NCBI RefSeq assembly: GCF_002113025.1
Contig: NZ_NEJH01000004.1
Coordinates: 372,001 to 436,000, forward strand
Direction: 5' to 3'
DNA length: 64,000 bases
Source: Pseudomonas sp. B28(2017)
Lineage (GTDB): Bacteria; Pseudomonadota; Gammaproteobacteria; Pseudomonadales; Pseudomonadaceae
Shown: piece after piece, positions 27,093 to 36,494 of the stretch
How the letters are laid out: each line of letters starts with the position of its first letter
Numbering within the stretch: position 1 is the first letter of the stretch
Made by a program: the position numbers and the translations under genes
Notes under the pieces: model-generated
Database searches by the model: none
What the model was told of the DNA's origin: nothing
The model's input: only the letters and a program-made list of their open reading frames with translations

Positions 27093-27143
27093 GAGAAGGT
27101 CCGATCACGCGAAAACAAGCGTGACGGGCGTGAGGTAAAGACT

Positions 27144-28445
27144 GTGGAAGCACATCTGTTGGAATGGCTGAACCTGAGCGTGCGCTGGGTTCACATGATT
27201 ACTGGCGTGGCCTGGATCGGTGCGTCGTTCTATTTCGTCTGGCTGGAAAACAACCTCAATCGGGTCAACCCGAAAAGCGGTCTGGCCGGCGATTTGTGGG
27301 CAATCCACGGTGGCGGTATCTACCACCTGGAAAAATACAAACTGGCTCCACCGACCATGCCGGACAACCTGCACTGGTTCAAATGGGAAGCCTACTTCAC
27401 CTGGATGTCGGGCATTGCGCTGCTGTGCGTGGTGTTCTACTCCAACCCGACGCTCTACCTGCTGGCTCCGGGCAGCACCCTGAGCGGTCCTGAAGGCGTG
27501 GCCATCGGCCTCGGCTCGTTGTTCATCGGCTGGTTCATCTACTCCTTCCTGTGCGACTCGGCCTTGGGCAAACGCCCTGCCCTGCTGGGTTTCATCCTGT
27601 TCGTACTGATCATCGGCGCGGCCTACGGCTTCAGCAAAGTGTTCAGCGGTCGGGGTGCGTACCTGCACGTCGGCGCGATCATCGGCACCATCATGGTCGG
27701 CAACGTGTTCCGCATCATCATGCCGGCACAGCGCGCACTGGTCGCGGCGATCGCCGAGAACCGCACGCCGGATCCGGCGCTGCCGGCCAAAGGCCTTCTG
27801 CGTTCGCGCCACAACAACTACTTCACCTTGCCAGTGCTGTTCATCATGATCAGCAACCACTTCCCGAGCACCTACGGCAGCCAGTACAACTGGTTGATCC
27901 TGGCCGGGATCGCGGTACTGGCGGTGTTGGTGCGTCACTACTTCAACACCCGTCACGACAGCCACAAGTTTGCCTGGACCCTGCCTGTGGCAGCCGTCGG
28001 AATGATCAGCCTGGCTTACGTCACCGGCCCTGCGCCGTTGAACAGCCCGGAAGTGGCCAAGGCGCCAGCGAAGATCGAATACCAGCCACTGCCGGAAACA
28101 GCCGTGGGTGGTGGATTGAAACCCGCTGAAGCTAAACCTGCCGAAGCGCCGGCAGCCGCACCGGTGCAAGCGTCCAATGCCGGTCCAGGCTTTGACAAAG
28201 TGCACAGCGTGATCCAGGAACGTTGTGCGGTTTGCCATTCGGCCAAGCCGACCAGCCCGCTGTTCAGTGCGGCCCCCGCCGGTGTGATGTTCGACACCCC
28301 CGAGCAGATCCGCCAGAACGCCGCGCGGATCCAGGCGCAAGCCGTCACCAGCCAGATCATGCCACTGGGCAACATCACGCAGATGACCCAGCAGGAACGT
28401 GACCTGATCGGTGCCTGGATTGTTCAGGGTGCTCCGACCAACTAA
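27144..28445 (+). CDS. puuD: membrane-bound urate hydroxylase with cytochrome c domain
   Basis: A 433-residue protein that hydroxylates urate to 5-hydroxyisourate. Residues 1-300 hold about eight membrane segments (start EAHLLEWLNLSVRWVHMITG, GTG codon with GAGG upstream). A proline/alanine-rich linker follows. The C-terminal domain binds one haem c through CAVCH at 361-365, with Met ligand candidates in SQIMPLGNITQM. The cytochrome domain should lie in the periplasm and pass electrons to the respiratory chain instead of O2. This replaces soluble uricase in the pathway. Confidence 0.95.
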   Translation: MEAHLLEWLNLSVRWVHMITGVAWIGASFYFVWLENNLNRVNPKSGLAGDLWAIHGGGIYHLEKYKLAPPTMPDNLHWFKWEAYFTWMSGIALLCVVFYSNPTLYLLAPGSTLSGPEGVAIGLGSLFIGWFIYSFLCDSALGKRPALLGFILFVLIIGAAYGFSKVFSGRGAYLHVGAIIGTIMVGNVFRIIMPAQRALVAAIAENRTPDPALPAKGLLRSRHNNYFTLPVLFIMISNHFPSTYGSQYNWLILAGIAVLAVLVRHYFNTRHDSHKFAWTLPVAAVGMISLAYVTGPAPLNSPEVAKAPAKIEYQPLPETAVGGGLKPAEAKPAEAPAAAPVQASNAGPGFDKVHSVIQERCAVCHSAKPTSPLFSAAPAGVMFDTPEQIRQNAARIQAQAVTSQIMPLGNITQMTQQERDLIGAWIVQGAPTN

Positions 28446-28453
28446 GTAAAAAG

Positions 28454-28518
28454 CTTCGCGAGCAAGCTCGCTCCCACACAGACAATGCAAAACCTGTGGG
28501 AGCGAGCCTGCTCGCGAA
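28454..28518. repeat. REP doublet (REPIN)
   Basis: CTTCGCGAGCAAGCTCGCTCC and GGAGCGAGCCTGCTCGCGAA about 20 bp apart. Confidence 0.9.
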
Positions 28519-28608
28519 TGGCCGCAACGCGGCCCACCTGATTCGAAAACAGCTGCCAGCAGCACAGCAGCTGTACATCACAAGAATAAAAAAGATCCGA
28601 GGTGTTGC

Positions 28609-29961
28609 ATGTCCGAGCTATCCGAAGCGCGCATCCCCGACGCACCCGCCATTCAGCGCTTGCCCCTTTTGCAACTGATCCTGGTTGGCCTGCAACACGT
28701 TCTGCTGATGTACGGCGGAGCCATTGCGGTGCCGTTGATCATCGGACAGGCCGCAGGCCTGAGTCGTGAAGAAATCGCCTTCCTGATCAACGCCGACCTG
28801 CTGGTGGCTGGTATTGCCACCATCGTCCAGTCCCTCGGCATCGGCCCCATGGGCATTCGCATGCCAGTGATGATGGGCGCCAGTTTCGCCGCCGTCGGCA
28901 GCATGGTCGCCATGGCCGGCATGCCCGGTATCGGCCTGCAGGGGATCTTCGGCGCCACCATCGCCGCAGGGTTCTTCGGCATGCTCATCGCCCCGTTCAT
29001 GTCCAAAATCGTACGCTTTTTCCCGCCGCTGGTGACCGGCACGGTCATCACCTCGATTGGCTTGTCGCTGTTCCCCGTGGCTGTGAACTGGGCCGGCGGT
29101 GGTGCTGAAGTCGCTCAATTCGGCTCCCCCATCTACCTGACCATTGCGGCATTGGTGCTGGGTACCATTTTGCTGGTGCACCGCTTCATGCGCGGTTTCT
29201 GGGTCAATATTTCCGTGCTGATCGGCATGTGCCTGGGCTACGTGCTCTGCGGCCTGCTCGGCATGGTCGATCTCAGTGGCATGACTCAGGCGCCGTGGCT
29301 GCAATTCGTCACCCCGCTGCATTTCGGCATGCCGAAATTCGAACTGGCACCGATCCTCTCGATGTGCCTGGTGGTAGTGATCATCTTTGTCGAGTCCACC
29401 GGGATGTTCCTGGCGCTGGGCAAGATCACCGGCCAGGACGTCTGCCCACGGATGCTGCGTCGCGGCTTGCTGTGCGATGCCGGCGCTTCGTTCTTCGCCG
29501 GTTTTTTCAACACCTTCACCCACTCCTCCTTCGCCCAGAACATCGGCCTGGTGCAGATGACCGGCGTGCGCTGCCGTTCGGTGACCATCGTTGCCGGCGG
29601 GTTGCTGATCGTGCTGAGCCTGCTGCCCAAAGCCGCGTTCCTGGTGGCCTCGATTCCTCCGGCAGTACTGGGTGGCGCAGCGATTGCGATGTTCGGCATG
29701 GTCGCTGCCACCGGGATCAAGATTCTCCAGGAAGCCGACATCGGTGACCGTCGTAACCAGTTGCTGGTGGCGGTGAGCATCGGCATGGGGCTGATCCCGG
29801 TGGTACGCCCGGAGTTTTTCGCCCACCTGCCCGTGTGGATGAGCCCGATCACCCACAGCGGCATCGCCATGGCCACCCTCAGCGCGCTGACGCTGAACCT
29901 GCTGTTCAACATCCTTGGCGGCGCCGAACGCGCAGCCGCCAAAGACTGCCACGCCCACTGA
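28609..29961 (+). CDS. urate/xanthine permease, NCS2 (NAT) family
   Basis: A 450-residue inner-membrane symporter with about twelve to fourteen hydrophobic segments. The NAT signature QNIGLVQMTGV is near residue 307 and GQDVCPRMLRRGLLCDAGAS near 274. It resembles UacT/PbuX-type urate or xanthine carriers. GAGG lies before the ATG. Its position directly after puuD supports urate or xanthine uptake as its role. Confidence 0.92.
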   Translation: MSELSEARIPDAPAIQRLPLLQLILVGLQHVLLMYGGAIAVPLIIGQAAGLSREEIAFLINADLLVAGIATIVQSLGIGPMGIRMPVMMGASFAAVGSMVAMAGMPGIGLQGIFGATIAAGFFGMLIAPFMSKIVRFFPPLVTGTVITSIGLSLFPVAVNWAGGGAEVAQFGSPIYLTIAALVLGTILLVHRFMRGFWVNISVLIGMCLGYVLCGLLGMVDLSGMTQAPWLQFVTPLHFGMPKFELAPILSMCLVVVIIFVESTGMFLALGKITGQDVCPRMLRRGLLCDAGASFFAGFFNTFTHSSFAQNIGLVQMTGVRCRSVTIVAGGLLIVLSLLPKAAFLVASIPPAVLGGAAIAMFGMVAATGIKILQEADIGDRRNQLLVAVSIGMGLIPVVRPEFFAHLPVWMSPITHSGIAMATLSALTLNLLFNILGGAERAAAKDCHAH

Positions 29962-29979
29962 CAGGTAAAGACACGCCCC

Positions 29980-30096
29980 CTGCAGGAGCGAGCTTGCTCC
30001 GGGCGGCGTTCCGACGATGGACCCAAGAGCACCGCGGTTATCCAGATAACACGCGTAATCGTTGACGACCATCGCGAGCGAGCTCGCTCCTACAGG
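29980..30096. repeat. REP doublet with GCAGGAGC-type ends
   Basis: CTGCAGGAGCGAGCTTGCTCC and GCGAGCGAGCTCGCTCCTACAGG. The spacer (GGACCCAAGAGCACCGCGG through ACACGCGTAATCGTTGACGA) is closely similar to that of the element at 37220. Confidence 0.9.
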
Positions 30097-30146
30097 GGCA
30101 GGGGCTGCCTGCGCCTCGCAAAAATAAAAACAAGAGGGAGCAACAG

Positions 30147-30932
30147 ATGATTCGGACACAAACCAACTTGCTGTTGTGTGGTGGCCTGCTGGCCGCGAGT
30201 CAGGCCATGGCCGGCGATTTGCTGCTGTGGCAGACCAACAGCCTGAGCTACCTGTACGGCAAGGATTTCGTGGTCAACCCGCACATCCAGCAGACAATCA
30301 CCTTCGAACACGCCGACCGCTGGAAGTACGGCGACAACTTCATGTTCATCGACAGCACTTACTACAACGGCGACAAAGACCGGAACAAAGGCGTCCACGC
30401 CTATTACGGCGAGTTCAGCCCGCGCCTCTCCTTCGGCAAGATCCTCGACCGCCGTTTCGAATTCGGCCCGATCAAGGACGTGCTGCTGGCAATGACCTAC
30501 GAGAACGGCGAAGACGACACCGAGGCCTACCTGATCGGCCCTGGTTTCGACCTCGCGGTACCGGGCTTCAATTTTTTCACCTTGAACTTCTATTACCGTC
30601 AGACCGAAGGCTCGCGTCCCGGCGACGATGTCTGGCAGATCACGCCGGCCTGGTCCTACACCCTGCCATTGGGTAATTCGAACCTGTTGATCGACGGCTA
30701 CATGGACTGGGTGGTGGATAACGACCAGAACTCACATGGCACTTATCACGCCAACCTGCACTTCAATCCGCAGATCAAGTACGACCTGGGCAAGGCCCTG
30801 GGCTGGCGGGAGAAACAGGTGTACGTCGGCGCCGAATACAGCTACTGGAAAGACAAGTACGGCATCGAAAACAGCAGCCACTTCGACACCAATGAAAACA
30901 CCACCAGCCTGCTGGTGAAGGTGCATTTCTGA
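30147..30932 (+). CDS. OmpK/Tsx-like outer-membrane nucleoside channel, copy 1
   Basis: A 261-residue protein with a signal peptide (cleavage after about residue 22, ASQAMAGDLLLW) and alternating beta strands ending in LLVKVHF, a C-terminal Phe typical of outer-membrane barrels. Family motifs are YGEFSPRLSF, FGPIKDVLLAMTYE and DGYMDWVVDND. OmpK/Tsx barrels pass nucleosides; location beside purine permeases suggests outer-membrane entry for nucleosides, purines or urate. It is closely similar to the next gene, most of the length aligning without gaps. Confidence 0.9.
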   Translation: MIRTQTNLLLCGGLLAASQAMAGDLLLWQTNSLSYLYGKDFVVNPHIQQTITFEHADRWKYGDNFMFIDSTYYNGDKDRNKGVHAYYGEFSPRLSFGKILDRRFEFGPIKDVLLAMTYENGEDDTEAYLIGPGFDLAVPGFNFFTLNFYYRQTEGSRPGDDVWQITPAWSYTLPLGNSNLLIDGYMDWVVDNDQNSHGTYHANLHFNPQIKYDLGKALGWREKQVYVGAEYSYWKDKYGIENSSHFDTNENTTSLLVKVHF

Positions 30933-31306
30933 TGCTGCCCCGCAACCGCGCCCCAAACCTGTCGTCGGTGCGCCGTTGTGGAGCACTTGAGACCTGGCCG
31001 AGGAGTCAGTATTCTCCGCGGCCGCCCGAATCCGGTTTAAAAAAAAGCCCGGATGTAAAACCTGACCAGCAGGCCAACTTATCCCGGCGCTGGCAGACAC
31101 CAAGGCACTCCAAAACCCCTCTCAATCGACTGCTCTTGAGCCGCCGAACGGGAGTTTTTTTGCTTTTTGAAAGCCTTGGCCTGGCTCTTGCCAACAGCAC
31201 TAAAGCTGACCGAGCGGATGATTTTTACCGCTACAGAACAGGCGCCACACCAGAGCGCCGACCTTAAAAAATAACGTGGAACCACCTACTTTTTGGGAGC
31301 AACCGA
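30933..31306. other. 374-bp spacer between the two porin genes
   Basis: No credible coding sequence. It contains an A-run near 31040 and T-runs near 31155, partly paired stems that could end transcription of copy 1, and presumably a separate promoter for copy 2. Neither element is clear enough to annotate individually. Confidence 0.5.
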
Positions 31307-32092
31307 ATGAAACGTACGTGCACTAGCCTGATGCTGGCGGGATCGATGCTGGCCGGGGGCCAGGCCATGGCCGGCGATTTGCTGCAGTGGCAGAACAACA
31401 GCCTGACCTACCTGTATGGCAAGGACTTCCAGGTCAACCCGCGCATCCAGCAGACGGTGACCTTCGAGCACGCCGATGGCTGGAAGTACGGCGACAACTT
31501 CTTCTTCATCGACAAGATCTTCTACAACGGCAAGGAAGACGCCTTCGCGGGCAAGAACACCCACTACGGCGAGTTCAGCCCACGCCTGTCGTTCAACAAG
31601 ATCTTCGACCAGAAATTCGAGTTCGGCCCGATCAAGGACGTGCTGCTGGCCATGACCTACGAGTTCGGTGAAGACGATACCGAGTCCTACCTGATCGGTC
31701 CGGGCTTCGACCTGGCCATCCCGGGCTTCGACTACTTCCAGTTGAACTTCTACAACCGTCATACCGAAGGCGACCGTCCGGGTGACAACATCTGGCAGGT
31801 CACGCCGGTCTGGTCCTACACCATCCCGGTGGGAGGCTCGGATGTGCTGATCGATGGTTTCATGGACTGGGTCGTCGACAATGATGTGAACAAAAATGGC
31901 GAATACCACGCCAACCTGCACTTCAATCCGCAGGTCAAATACGACCTGGGCAAGGCACTGAACCTCGGTGCCAAGCAGTTGTACGTCGGTGTCGAGTATG
32001 ACTACTGGAAAAACAAGTACGGGATTGAAGACAGCCAGGGCTTCAAGACTGATCAGAGCGTGACCAGCTTCCTGGTCAAGGTTCACTTCTGA
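31307..32092 (+). CDS. OmpK/Tsx-like outer-membrane nucleoside channel, copy 2
   Basis: A 261-residue paralogue of the preceding gene, with the same signal-peptide end (GGQAMAGDLLQW) and C-terminus (FLVKVHF). Differences cluster in loop segments such as YNGKEDAFAGKNTHYG versus the corresponding YNGDKDRNKGVHAYYG, which would be surface loops of the barrel. GGGAG precedes the ATG. The tandem pair may differ in substrate or in expression conditions. Confidence 0.9.
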   Translation: MKRTCTSLMLAGSMLAGGQAMAGDLLQWQNNSLTYLYGKDFQVNPRIQQTVTFEHADGWKYGDNFFFIDKIFYNGKEDAFAGKNTHYGEFSPRLSFNKIFDQKFEFGPIKDVLLAMTYEFGEDDTESYLIGPGFDLAIPGFDYFQLNFYNRHTEGDRPGDNIWQVTPVWSYTIPVGGSDVLIDGFMDWVVDNDVNKNGEYHANLHFNPQVKYDLGKALNLGAKQLYVGVEYDYWKNKYGIEDSQGFKTDQSVTSFLVKVHF

Positions 32093-32103
32093 TCTGAAAA
32101 CCT

Positions 32104-32205
32104 CCTGTAGGAGCGAGCCCGCTCGCGATGGTCGTGAACGATAACGCTGGGGTCCTGATACCCCGCGCAGTCCTGTCGCCCATCGCGAGCGAGCTCGCTC
32201 CTACA
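32104..32205. repeat. REP doublet with GTAGGAGC-type ends
   Basis: CTGTAGGAGCGAGCCCGCTCGCG and CATCGCGAGCGAGCTCGCTCC, with spacer containing GTGAACGATAACGC. Confidence 0.9.
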
Positions 32206-32207
32206 TC

Positions 32208-33380
32208 TCAAGCCGAAACCAAAGGCTCCACTATTCCCAGAAACCGACACAACTCCCCGCGCTTGGCCAACGCATCCCGCCGCCCCAGTTCGATCAACTC
32301 GCTGCAATACCCCGCCTCGAACAGCAGGTAACTCAATACCCCTGCCCCACTGGTCTTGGTCGCGCCCGGCCCGCGCAGGAACAGACGCAATGCGGGTGGC
32401 AATTCCTGGCGATGTCGCGCGGCAATCTCGTCGATCGGCTGGCTCGGTGAAATCACCAGCACGTCCACCGGCGCCACGCCCAAGGCGCGGATCGGCGTGC
32501 CGTCGGGCATCAGGTGACTGAACTGGTTCAGGCGCTGCAGCAACTCGATGTCACTTTCCAGGCTATCAATGAACGTACTGTTGAGCATGTGCCCGCCAAT
32601 CTGCGCCAGGGTGGGCTGTTGCCCGGTGTAAGCGCGTTGAAGTGGCTGCTCCGGATCGAAACCACGCGGGTTGCCACTGACACCCACCACCAGCACGCGA
32701 CTGGCACCCAGGTGCAGCGCCGGACTGATCGGCGCCGACTGACGCACCGCGCCATCACCGAAATACTCCTCGCCGATTTTCACCGGGGCGAACAGCAGTG
32801 GAATGGCCGAACTGGCGAGCAGGTGTTCGACGGACAATTGGGTGGGAACGCCGATGCGTCGATGGCGCAACCAGGCATCGATCTTGCCGCCGCCCTGATA
32901 GAAGGTGACTGCCTGGCCGGACTCATAGCCGAACGCCGTGACCGCCACCGCATGCAATTGCTTCTGTGCGATCGCTTCAGTGATGCCACGCATATGCAGC
33001 TTGTCGTTGAGCAAATTGCGCAGTGGAGAACTGTTAAGCAACGCCACCGGCATGTGTTTGCCGATACCGAGCAAACTATGGCTGACAAAGCGGCTGGCCT
33101 GGCGGATCACCCCGGGCCAGTCGCTGCGCAACACCAGATGACTGCGAAAACCCTGCCAGAAGGCCGTCAGGCTTTCGATGGCGTTACGAAAGTCCATTGC
33201 CCCGCTGGCGAGGCTGACCGCGTTGATCGCGCCCGCCGAAGTGCCGACGATAACCGGAAACGGATTGCTCGCCCCCGGCGGCAGTAATTCGGCAATCGCC
33301 GCCAGCACACCGACCTGATAGGCCGCCCGAGCCCCGCCGCCGGAAAGAATCAACCCTGTAACCGGTTCAGCTGGACTCAT
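32208..33380 (-). CDS. patatin-like phospholipase, RssA family
   Basis: A 390-residue patatin-fold hydrolase. The oxyanion motif GGGARAAYQVGVLAAI is at about residues 14-29, the nucleophile Ser in GTSAGAINAVS near 49, and the Asp of the dyad in GDGAVRQSAP near 208. No signal peptide is visible, so it is cytoplasmic or membrane-associated. It is followed on the other side by the lauroyl acyltransferase gene in the same direction, 35 bases apart, a possible lipid-metabolism pair. Confidence 0.92.
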   Translation of the reverse strand: MSPAEPVTGLILSGGGARAAYQVGVLAAIAELLPPGASNPFPVIVGTSAGAINAVSLASGAMDFRNAIESLTAFWQGFRSHLVLRSDWPGVIRQASRFVSHSLLGIGKHMPVALLNSSPLRNLLNDKLHMRGITEAIAQKQLHAVAVTAFGYESGQAVTFYQGGGKIDAWLRHRRIGVPTQLSVEHLLASSAIPLLFAPVKIGEEYFGDGAVRQSAPISPALHLGASRVLVVGVSGNPRGFDPEQPLQRAYTGQQPTLAQIGGHMLNSTFIDSLESDIELLQRLNQFSHLMPDGTPIRALGVAPVDVLVISPSQPIDEIAARHRQELPPALRLFLRGPGATKTSGAGVLSYLLFEAGYCSELIELGRRDALAKRGELCRFLGIVEPLVSA

Positions 33381-33415
33381 CGCAACACTCCATGGTGCTC
33401 AAAGGGATCGATTAC

Positions 33416-34348
33416 TCAACGACGTTTGGCGTACAGCTTCGGCTCGCCCGGTGGACGGCTCTTGAAGCGGCGATGGGCCCACAGGTATTGCTCGGGATAT
33501 TCGCGCAGCACACCTTCAATCCACTGGTTGATGCGCAGGCAATCGGCTTCTTCGGTTTCGCCGGGGAAGCCTTCGAGCGGCGCATGGATCACCAGGCGAT
33601 ACCCGCTGCCGTCCGCCAGACGCTCCTGGGTGAACGGCACCACCAGCGCCTTGCCCAGCCGTGCAAACTTGCTGGTGGCAGTAACGGTCGCGGCCTGAAT
33701 GCCGAACAGCGGCACGAAGACGCTTTGCTTGGCGCCGTAGTCCTGATCCGGTGCGTACCAGATCGCACGGCCCGAGCGCAGCAATTTGAGCATGCCGCGC
33801 ACGTCCTCACGTTCCACCGCCAGCGAGTCGAGGTTGTGACGCTCGCGGCCCTGGCGCTGGATGTAGTCGAACAATGGGTTCTTGTGCTCGCGGTACATGC
33901 CGTCGATGGTGTGCTGCTGGCCGAGCAGCGCCGCACCGATTTCCAGGGTGGTGAAATGCAGGGCCATCAGGATCACGCCCTTGCCTTCGCGCTGGGCCTG
34001 CTGCAGATATTCCAGCCCCTCAACGTGAGCGAGAGTCGCCAGGCGCTTGCGCGACCACCACCAGCTCATTGCCATCTCAAAAAAAGCGATGCCGGTGGAG
34101 GCGAAGTTTTCCTTGAGCAGGCGCTTGCGTTCGGCGGCGGTCTTTTCAGGAAAGCACAGTTCCAGATTGCGCTTGGCAATGCGCCGTCTGTCGCCGGCCA
34201 CGCGATACATCAATGCGCCCAGTGCGCGACCGATCCACAGCAGTGCCGGATACGGCAACTGAACGATCAGCCACAACAGCCCCAGGCCACACCACAGCGG
34301 CCAGAAACGTGGAGATAGAAATGCTTTTCGAAAACGCGGGCGGTCCAT
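33416..34348 (-). CDS. lipid A lauroyl-type acyltransferase (LpxL/HtrB family)
   Basis: A 310-residue inner-membrane enzyme that adds a secondary acyl chain to lipid A. The N-terminus MDRPRFRKAFLSPRFWPLWC leads into a hydrophobic segment. The catalytic His-x4-Glu motif is ALHFTTLEIG (near residue 133), and YAPDQDYG is near 190. The start at 34348 has GGAAG upstream; longer readings extend into the divergent minC promoter. Which of the Pseudomonas LpxL/HtrB paralogues this is cannot be decided from this locus alone. Confidence 0.9.
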   Translation of the reverse strand: MDRPRFRKAFLSPRFWPLWCGLGLLWLIVQLPYPALLWIGRALGALMYRVAGDRRRIAKRNLELCFPEKTAAERKRLLKENFASTGIAFFEMAMSWWWSRKRLATLAHVEGLEYLQQAQREGKGVILMALHFTTLEIGAALLGQQHTIDGMYREHKNPLFDYIQRQGRERHNLDSLAVEREDVRGMLKLLRSGRAIWYAPDQDYGAKQSVFVPLFGIQAATVTATSKFARLGKALVVPFTQERLADGSGYRLVIHAPLEGFPGETEEADCLRINQWIEGVLREYPEQYLWAHRRFKSRPPGEPKLYAKRR

Positions 34349-34466
34349 TAATGCTTCCGGAATGACAATGGCCGCGCATTCTACATCGTTCGACCCGGCT
34401 TGCGGCCTGCGGGCGTTCTCGTTATAAGTCTCGGCACTTTTAGTGACAAGTCGTTGTATGCCGACC

Positions 34467-35204
34467 ATGAGCCAAACCGAACCGCTAGACCAAGATCCCG
34501 TGTTCCAGTTGAAGGGCAGCATGCTGGCCATTACGGTGCTGGAACTGGCCCGTAACGACCTCGAAAGCCTTGATCGGCAACTGGCCGCCAAGGTCGCCCA
34601 GGCGCCCAACTTCTTCAGCAACGCGCCGCTGGTACTGGCCCTGGACAAACTCCCGGCCAACGAAGGCGCCGTCGATCTGCCGGGGCTGATGCGTGTCTGC
34701 CGCCAGCATGGCCTGCGGACCCTGGCGATCCGCGCCAGTCGCATCGAAGACATTGCCGCCGCCATCGCGGTCGACCTGCCGGTGCTGCCACCGTCCGGTG
34801 CCCGGGAGCGTCCACTGGACCTGAGCGAAGGCGAGCCGAAGAAAAAACCGGAAAAACCGCCCGAGCCGACCATCAAGCCGACGAAAATCATCACCTCGCC
34901 GGTACGCGGTGGCCAGCAGATTTATGCCCAGGGCAGTGACCTGGTGGTGACTTCCTCGGTCAGCCCGGGGGCGGAACTTCTCGCCGATGGCAACATCCAT
35001 GTATACGGCCCGATGCGGGGTCGCGTGTTGGCTGGCGTCAAGGGCGACACCAAAGCGCGGATTTTCTGTCAGCAAATGAGTGCTGAACTGGTATCCATCG
35101 CCGGGCATTACAAGGTTTCCGAAGATCTGCGCCGCGACCCTCTATGGGGGGCGGGTGTGCAGGTCAGCCTGTCCGGCGACGTGTTGAACATCATTCGGCT
35201 TTAA
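34467..35204 (+). CDS. minC: septum site-determining protein MinC
   Basis: A 245-residue inhibitor of FtsZ assembly at the poles. The N-terminal domain ([18 protein letters not shown] to about residue 105) targets FtsZ. A proline/lysine linker ([16 protein letters not shown]) follows. The C-terminal beta-helix begins [18 protein letters not shown] and binds MinD. An in-frame ATG three codons earlier (34458) is also possible. It is separated from minD by 201 bp including a terminator, so minC may be transcribed separately. Confidence 0.95.
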   Translation: MSQTEPLDQDPVFQLKGSMLAITVLELARNDLESLDRQLAAKVAQAPNFFSNAPLVLALDKLPANEGAVDLPGLMRVCRQHGLRTLAIRASRIEDIAAAIAVDLPVLPPSGARERPLDLSEGEPKKKPEKPPEPTIKPTKIITSPVRGGQQIYAQGSDLVVTSSVSPGAELLADGNIHVYGPMRGRVLAGVKGDTKARIFCQQMSAELVSIAGHYKVSEDLRRDPLWGAGVQVSLSGDVLNIIRL

Positions 35205-35368
35205 CGGATACTGCCGCATTTTCCAAGCATCTCTAAAACGTAGCGAAAACGGCTCAAACGAAGTAGGAAAAAGGCTGAAAGCAGTGTTTACCGGGGTAAA
35301 TACCGCTCAAAACCGGATTCCAGCCAAGGCTGTCCGACTGCAGTAGTTTTTCAGGAGATGTTTTTCAG

Positions 35369-35387
35369 GGACTGAAAAGTCCTTTTT
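35369..35387 (+). terminator. terminator-like hairpin in the minD leader
   Basis: GGACT and AGTCC pair around a GAAA tetraloop and are followed by TTTTT. It lies 19 bases before the minD start codon and 165 bases after the minC stop. Confidence 0.6.
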
Positions 35388-35405
35388 CCTTAGGGGTGAA
35401 ACACC

Positions 35406-36218
35406 TTGGCCAAGATTCTCGTGGTTACATCCGGCAAGGGTGGTGTGGGTAAGACCACCACCAGCGCCGCTATCGGTACCGGCCTCGCTCTGCGCGGCCA
35501 CAAAACAGTTATCGTCGACTTCGACGTGGGCTTGCGTAACCTTGACCTGATCATGGGTTGCGAGCGCCGCGTGGTGTATGACTTCGTCAACGTGGTCAAC
35601 GGCGAAGCCAACCTGCAACAGGCCCTGATCAAAGACAAGCGCCTGGAAAACCTCTACGTGCTGGCCGCCAGCCAGACCCGCGACAAAGACGCGCTGACCG
35701 TCGAAGGCGTGGAAAAAGTCCTGATGCAACTCAAGGAAGACTTTGAGTTCGTGGTCTGCGACTCCCCGGCGGGCATCGAGAAAGGCGCCCACCTGGCCAT
35801 GTACTTCGCCGATGAAGCGATCGTCGTGACCAACCCGGAAGTCTCCTCGGTACGTGACTCCGACCGCATGCTCGGCCTGCTGGCCAGCAAGTCCCGTCGT
35901 GCCGAACGTGGCGAAGACCCGATCAAGGAACACCTGCTGATTACCCGTTATCACCCGGAACGTGTGAGCAAAGGCGAAATGCTCGGCGTAGAAGACGTCA
36001 AGGAAATCCTTTCGGTGACCCTGCTCGGCGTGATCCCTGAATCCCAGGCGGTGCTCAAGGCATCCAACCAGGGTGTTCCGGTGATTCTCGACGACCAGAG
36101 CGATGCCGGCCAGGCCTACAGCGATACCGTTGACCGCCTGCTGGGCAAGACCGTGGATCATCGATTCCTCGATGTACAGAAGAAGGGATTCTTCGAGCGC
36201 CTGTTTGGAGGCAACTAA
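35406..36218 (+). CDS. minD: septum site-determining ATPase MinD
   Basis: A 270-residue ParA/MinD ATPase that recruits MinC to the membrane. The deviant Walker A motif VTSGKGGVGKTTTSA is at residues 7-21, the second nucleotide motif VIVDFDVGLRNLD near 38, and the C-terminal amphipathic membrane-targeting helix KKGFFERLFGG closes the protein. The start is TTG (AKILVVTSGKGG), with AGGGG upstream. minE follows after three bases. Confidence 0.97.
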   Translation: MAKILVVTSGKGGVGKTTTSAAIGTGLALRGHKTVIVDFDVGLRNLDLIMGCERRVVYDFVNVVNGEANLQQALIKDKRLENLYVLAASQTRDKDALTVEGVEKVLMQLKEDFEFVVCDSPAGIEKGAHLAMYFADEAIVVTNPEVSSVRDSDRMLGLLASKSRRAERGEDPIKEHLLITRYHPERVSKGEMLGVEDVKEILSVTLLGVIPESQAVLKASNQGVPVILDDQSDAGQAYSDTVDRLLGKTVDHRFLDVQKKGFFERLFGGN

Positions 36219-36221
36219 GCA

Positions 36222-36476
36222 ATGAACCTTTTTGACTTCTTTCGTGCCAACAAAAAGCAAAGCACCGCGTCGGTAGCGAAAGAGCGTCTACAGATCATCG
36301 TGGCGCACGAACGCGGCCAACGCAGCACCCCGGACTACCTGCCGGCCTTGCAGAAGGAACTGGTCGAGGTGATCCGCAAGTACGTCAATATCGGGTCCGA
36401 TGACGTGCATGTCGCACTGGAAAGCCAGGGCAGCTGCTCGATTCTGGAACTCAATATCACCCTGCCTGATCGCTGA
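36222..36476 (+). CDS. minE: cell division topological specificity factor MinE
   Basis: An 84-residue protein that stimulates MinD ATPase and drives pole-to-pole oscillation. The N-terminal membrane/anti-MinCD helix is [20 protein letters not shown], with [12 protein letters not shown] as the MinD-contact strand, then the dimerisation domain. It is translated directly after minD. Confidence 0.97.
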   Translation: MNLFDFFRANKKQSTASVAKERLQIIVAHERGQRSTPDYLPALQKELVEVIRKYVNIGSDDVHVALESQGSCSILELNITLPDR

Positions 36477-36494
36477 GTCGATCCGGCTGGAGCC

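Noticed and set aside
27105..28565. Open frame of 486 codons antisense to puuD
   Set aside because: It covers a well-supported enzyme gene and reads through a REP doublet at its upstream end.
30932..31267. Open frame of 111 codons between the two porin genes
   Set aside because: No ribosome site, poor codon pattern, low-complexity product and overlap with probable terminator sequence.
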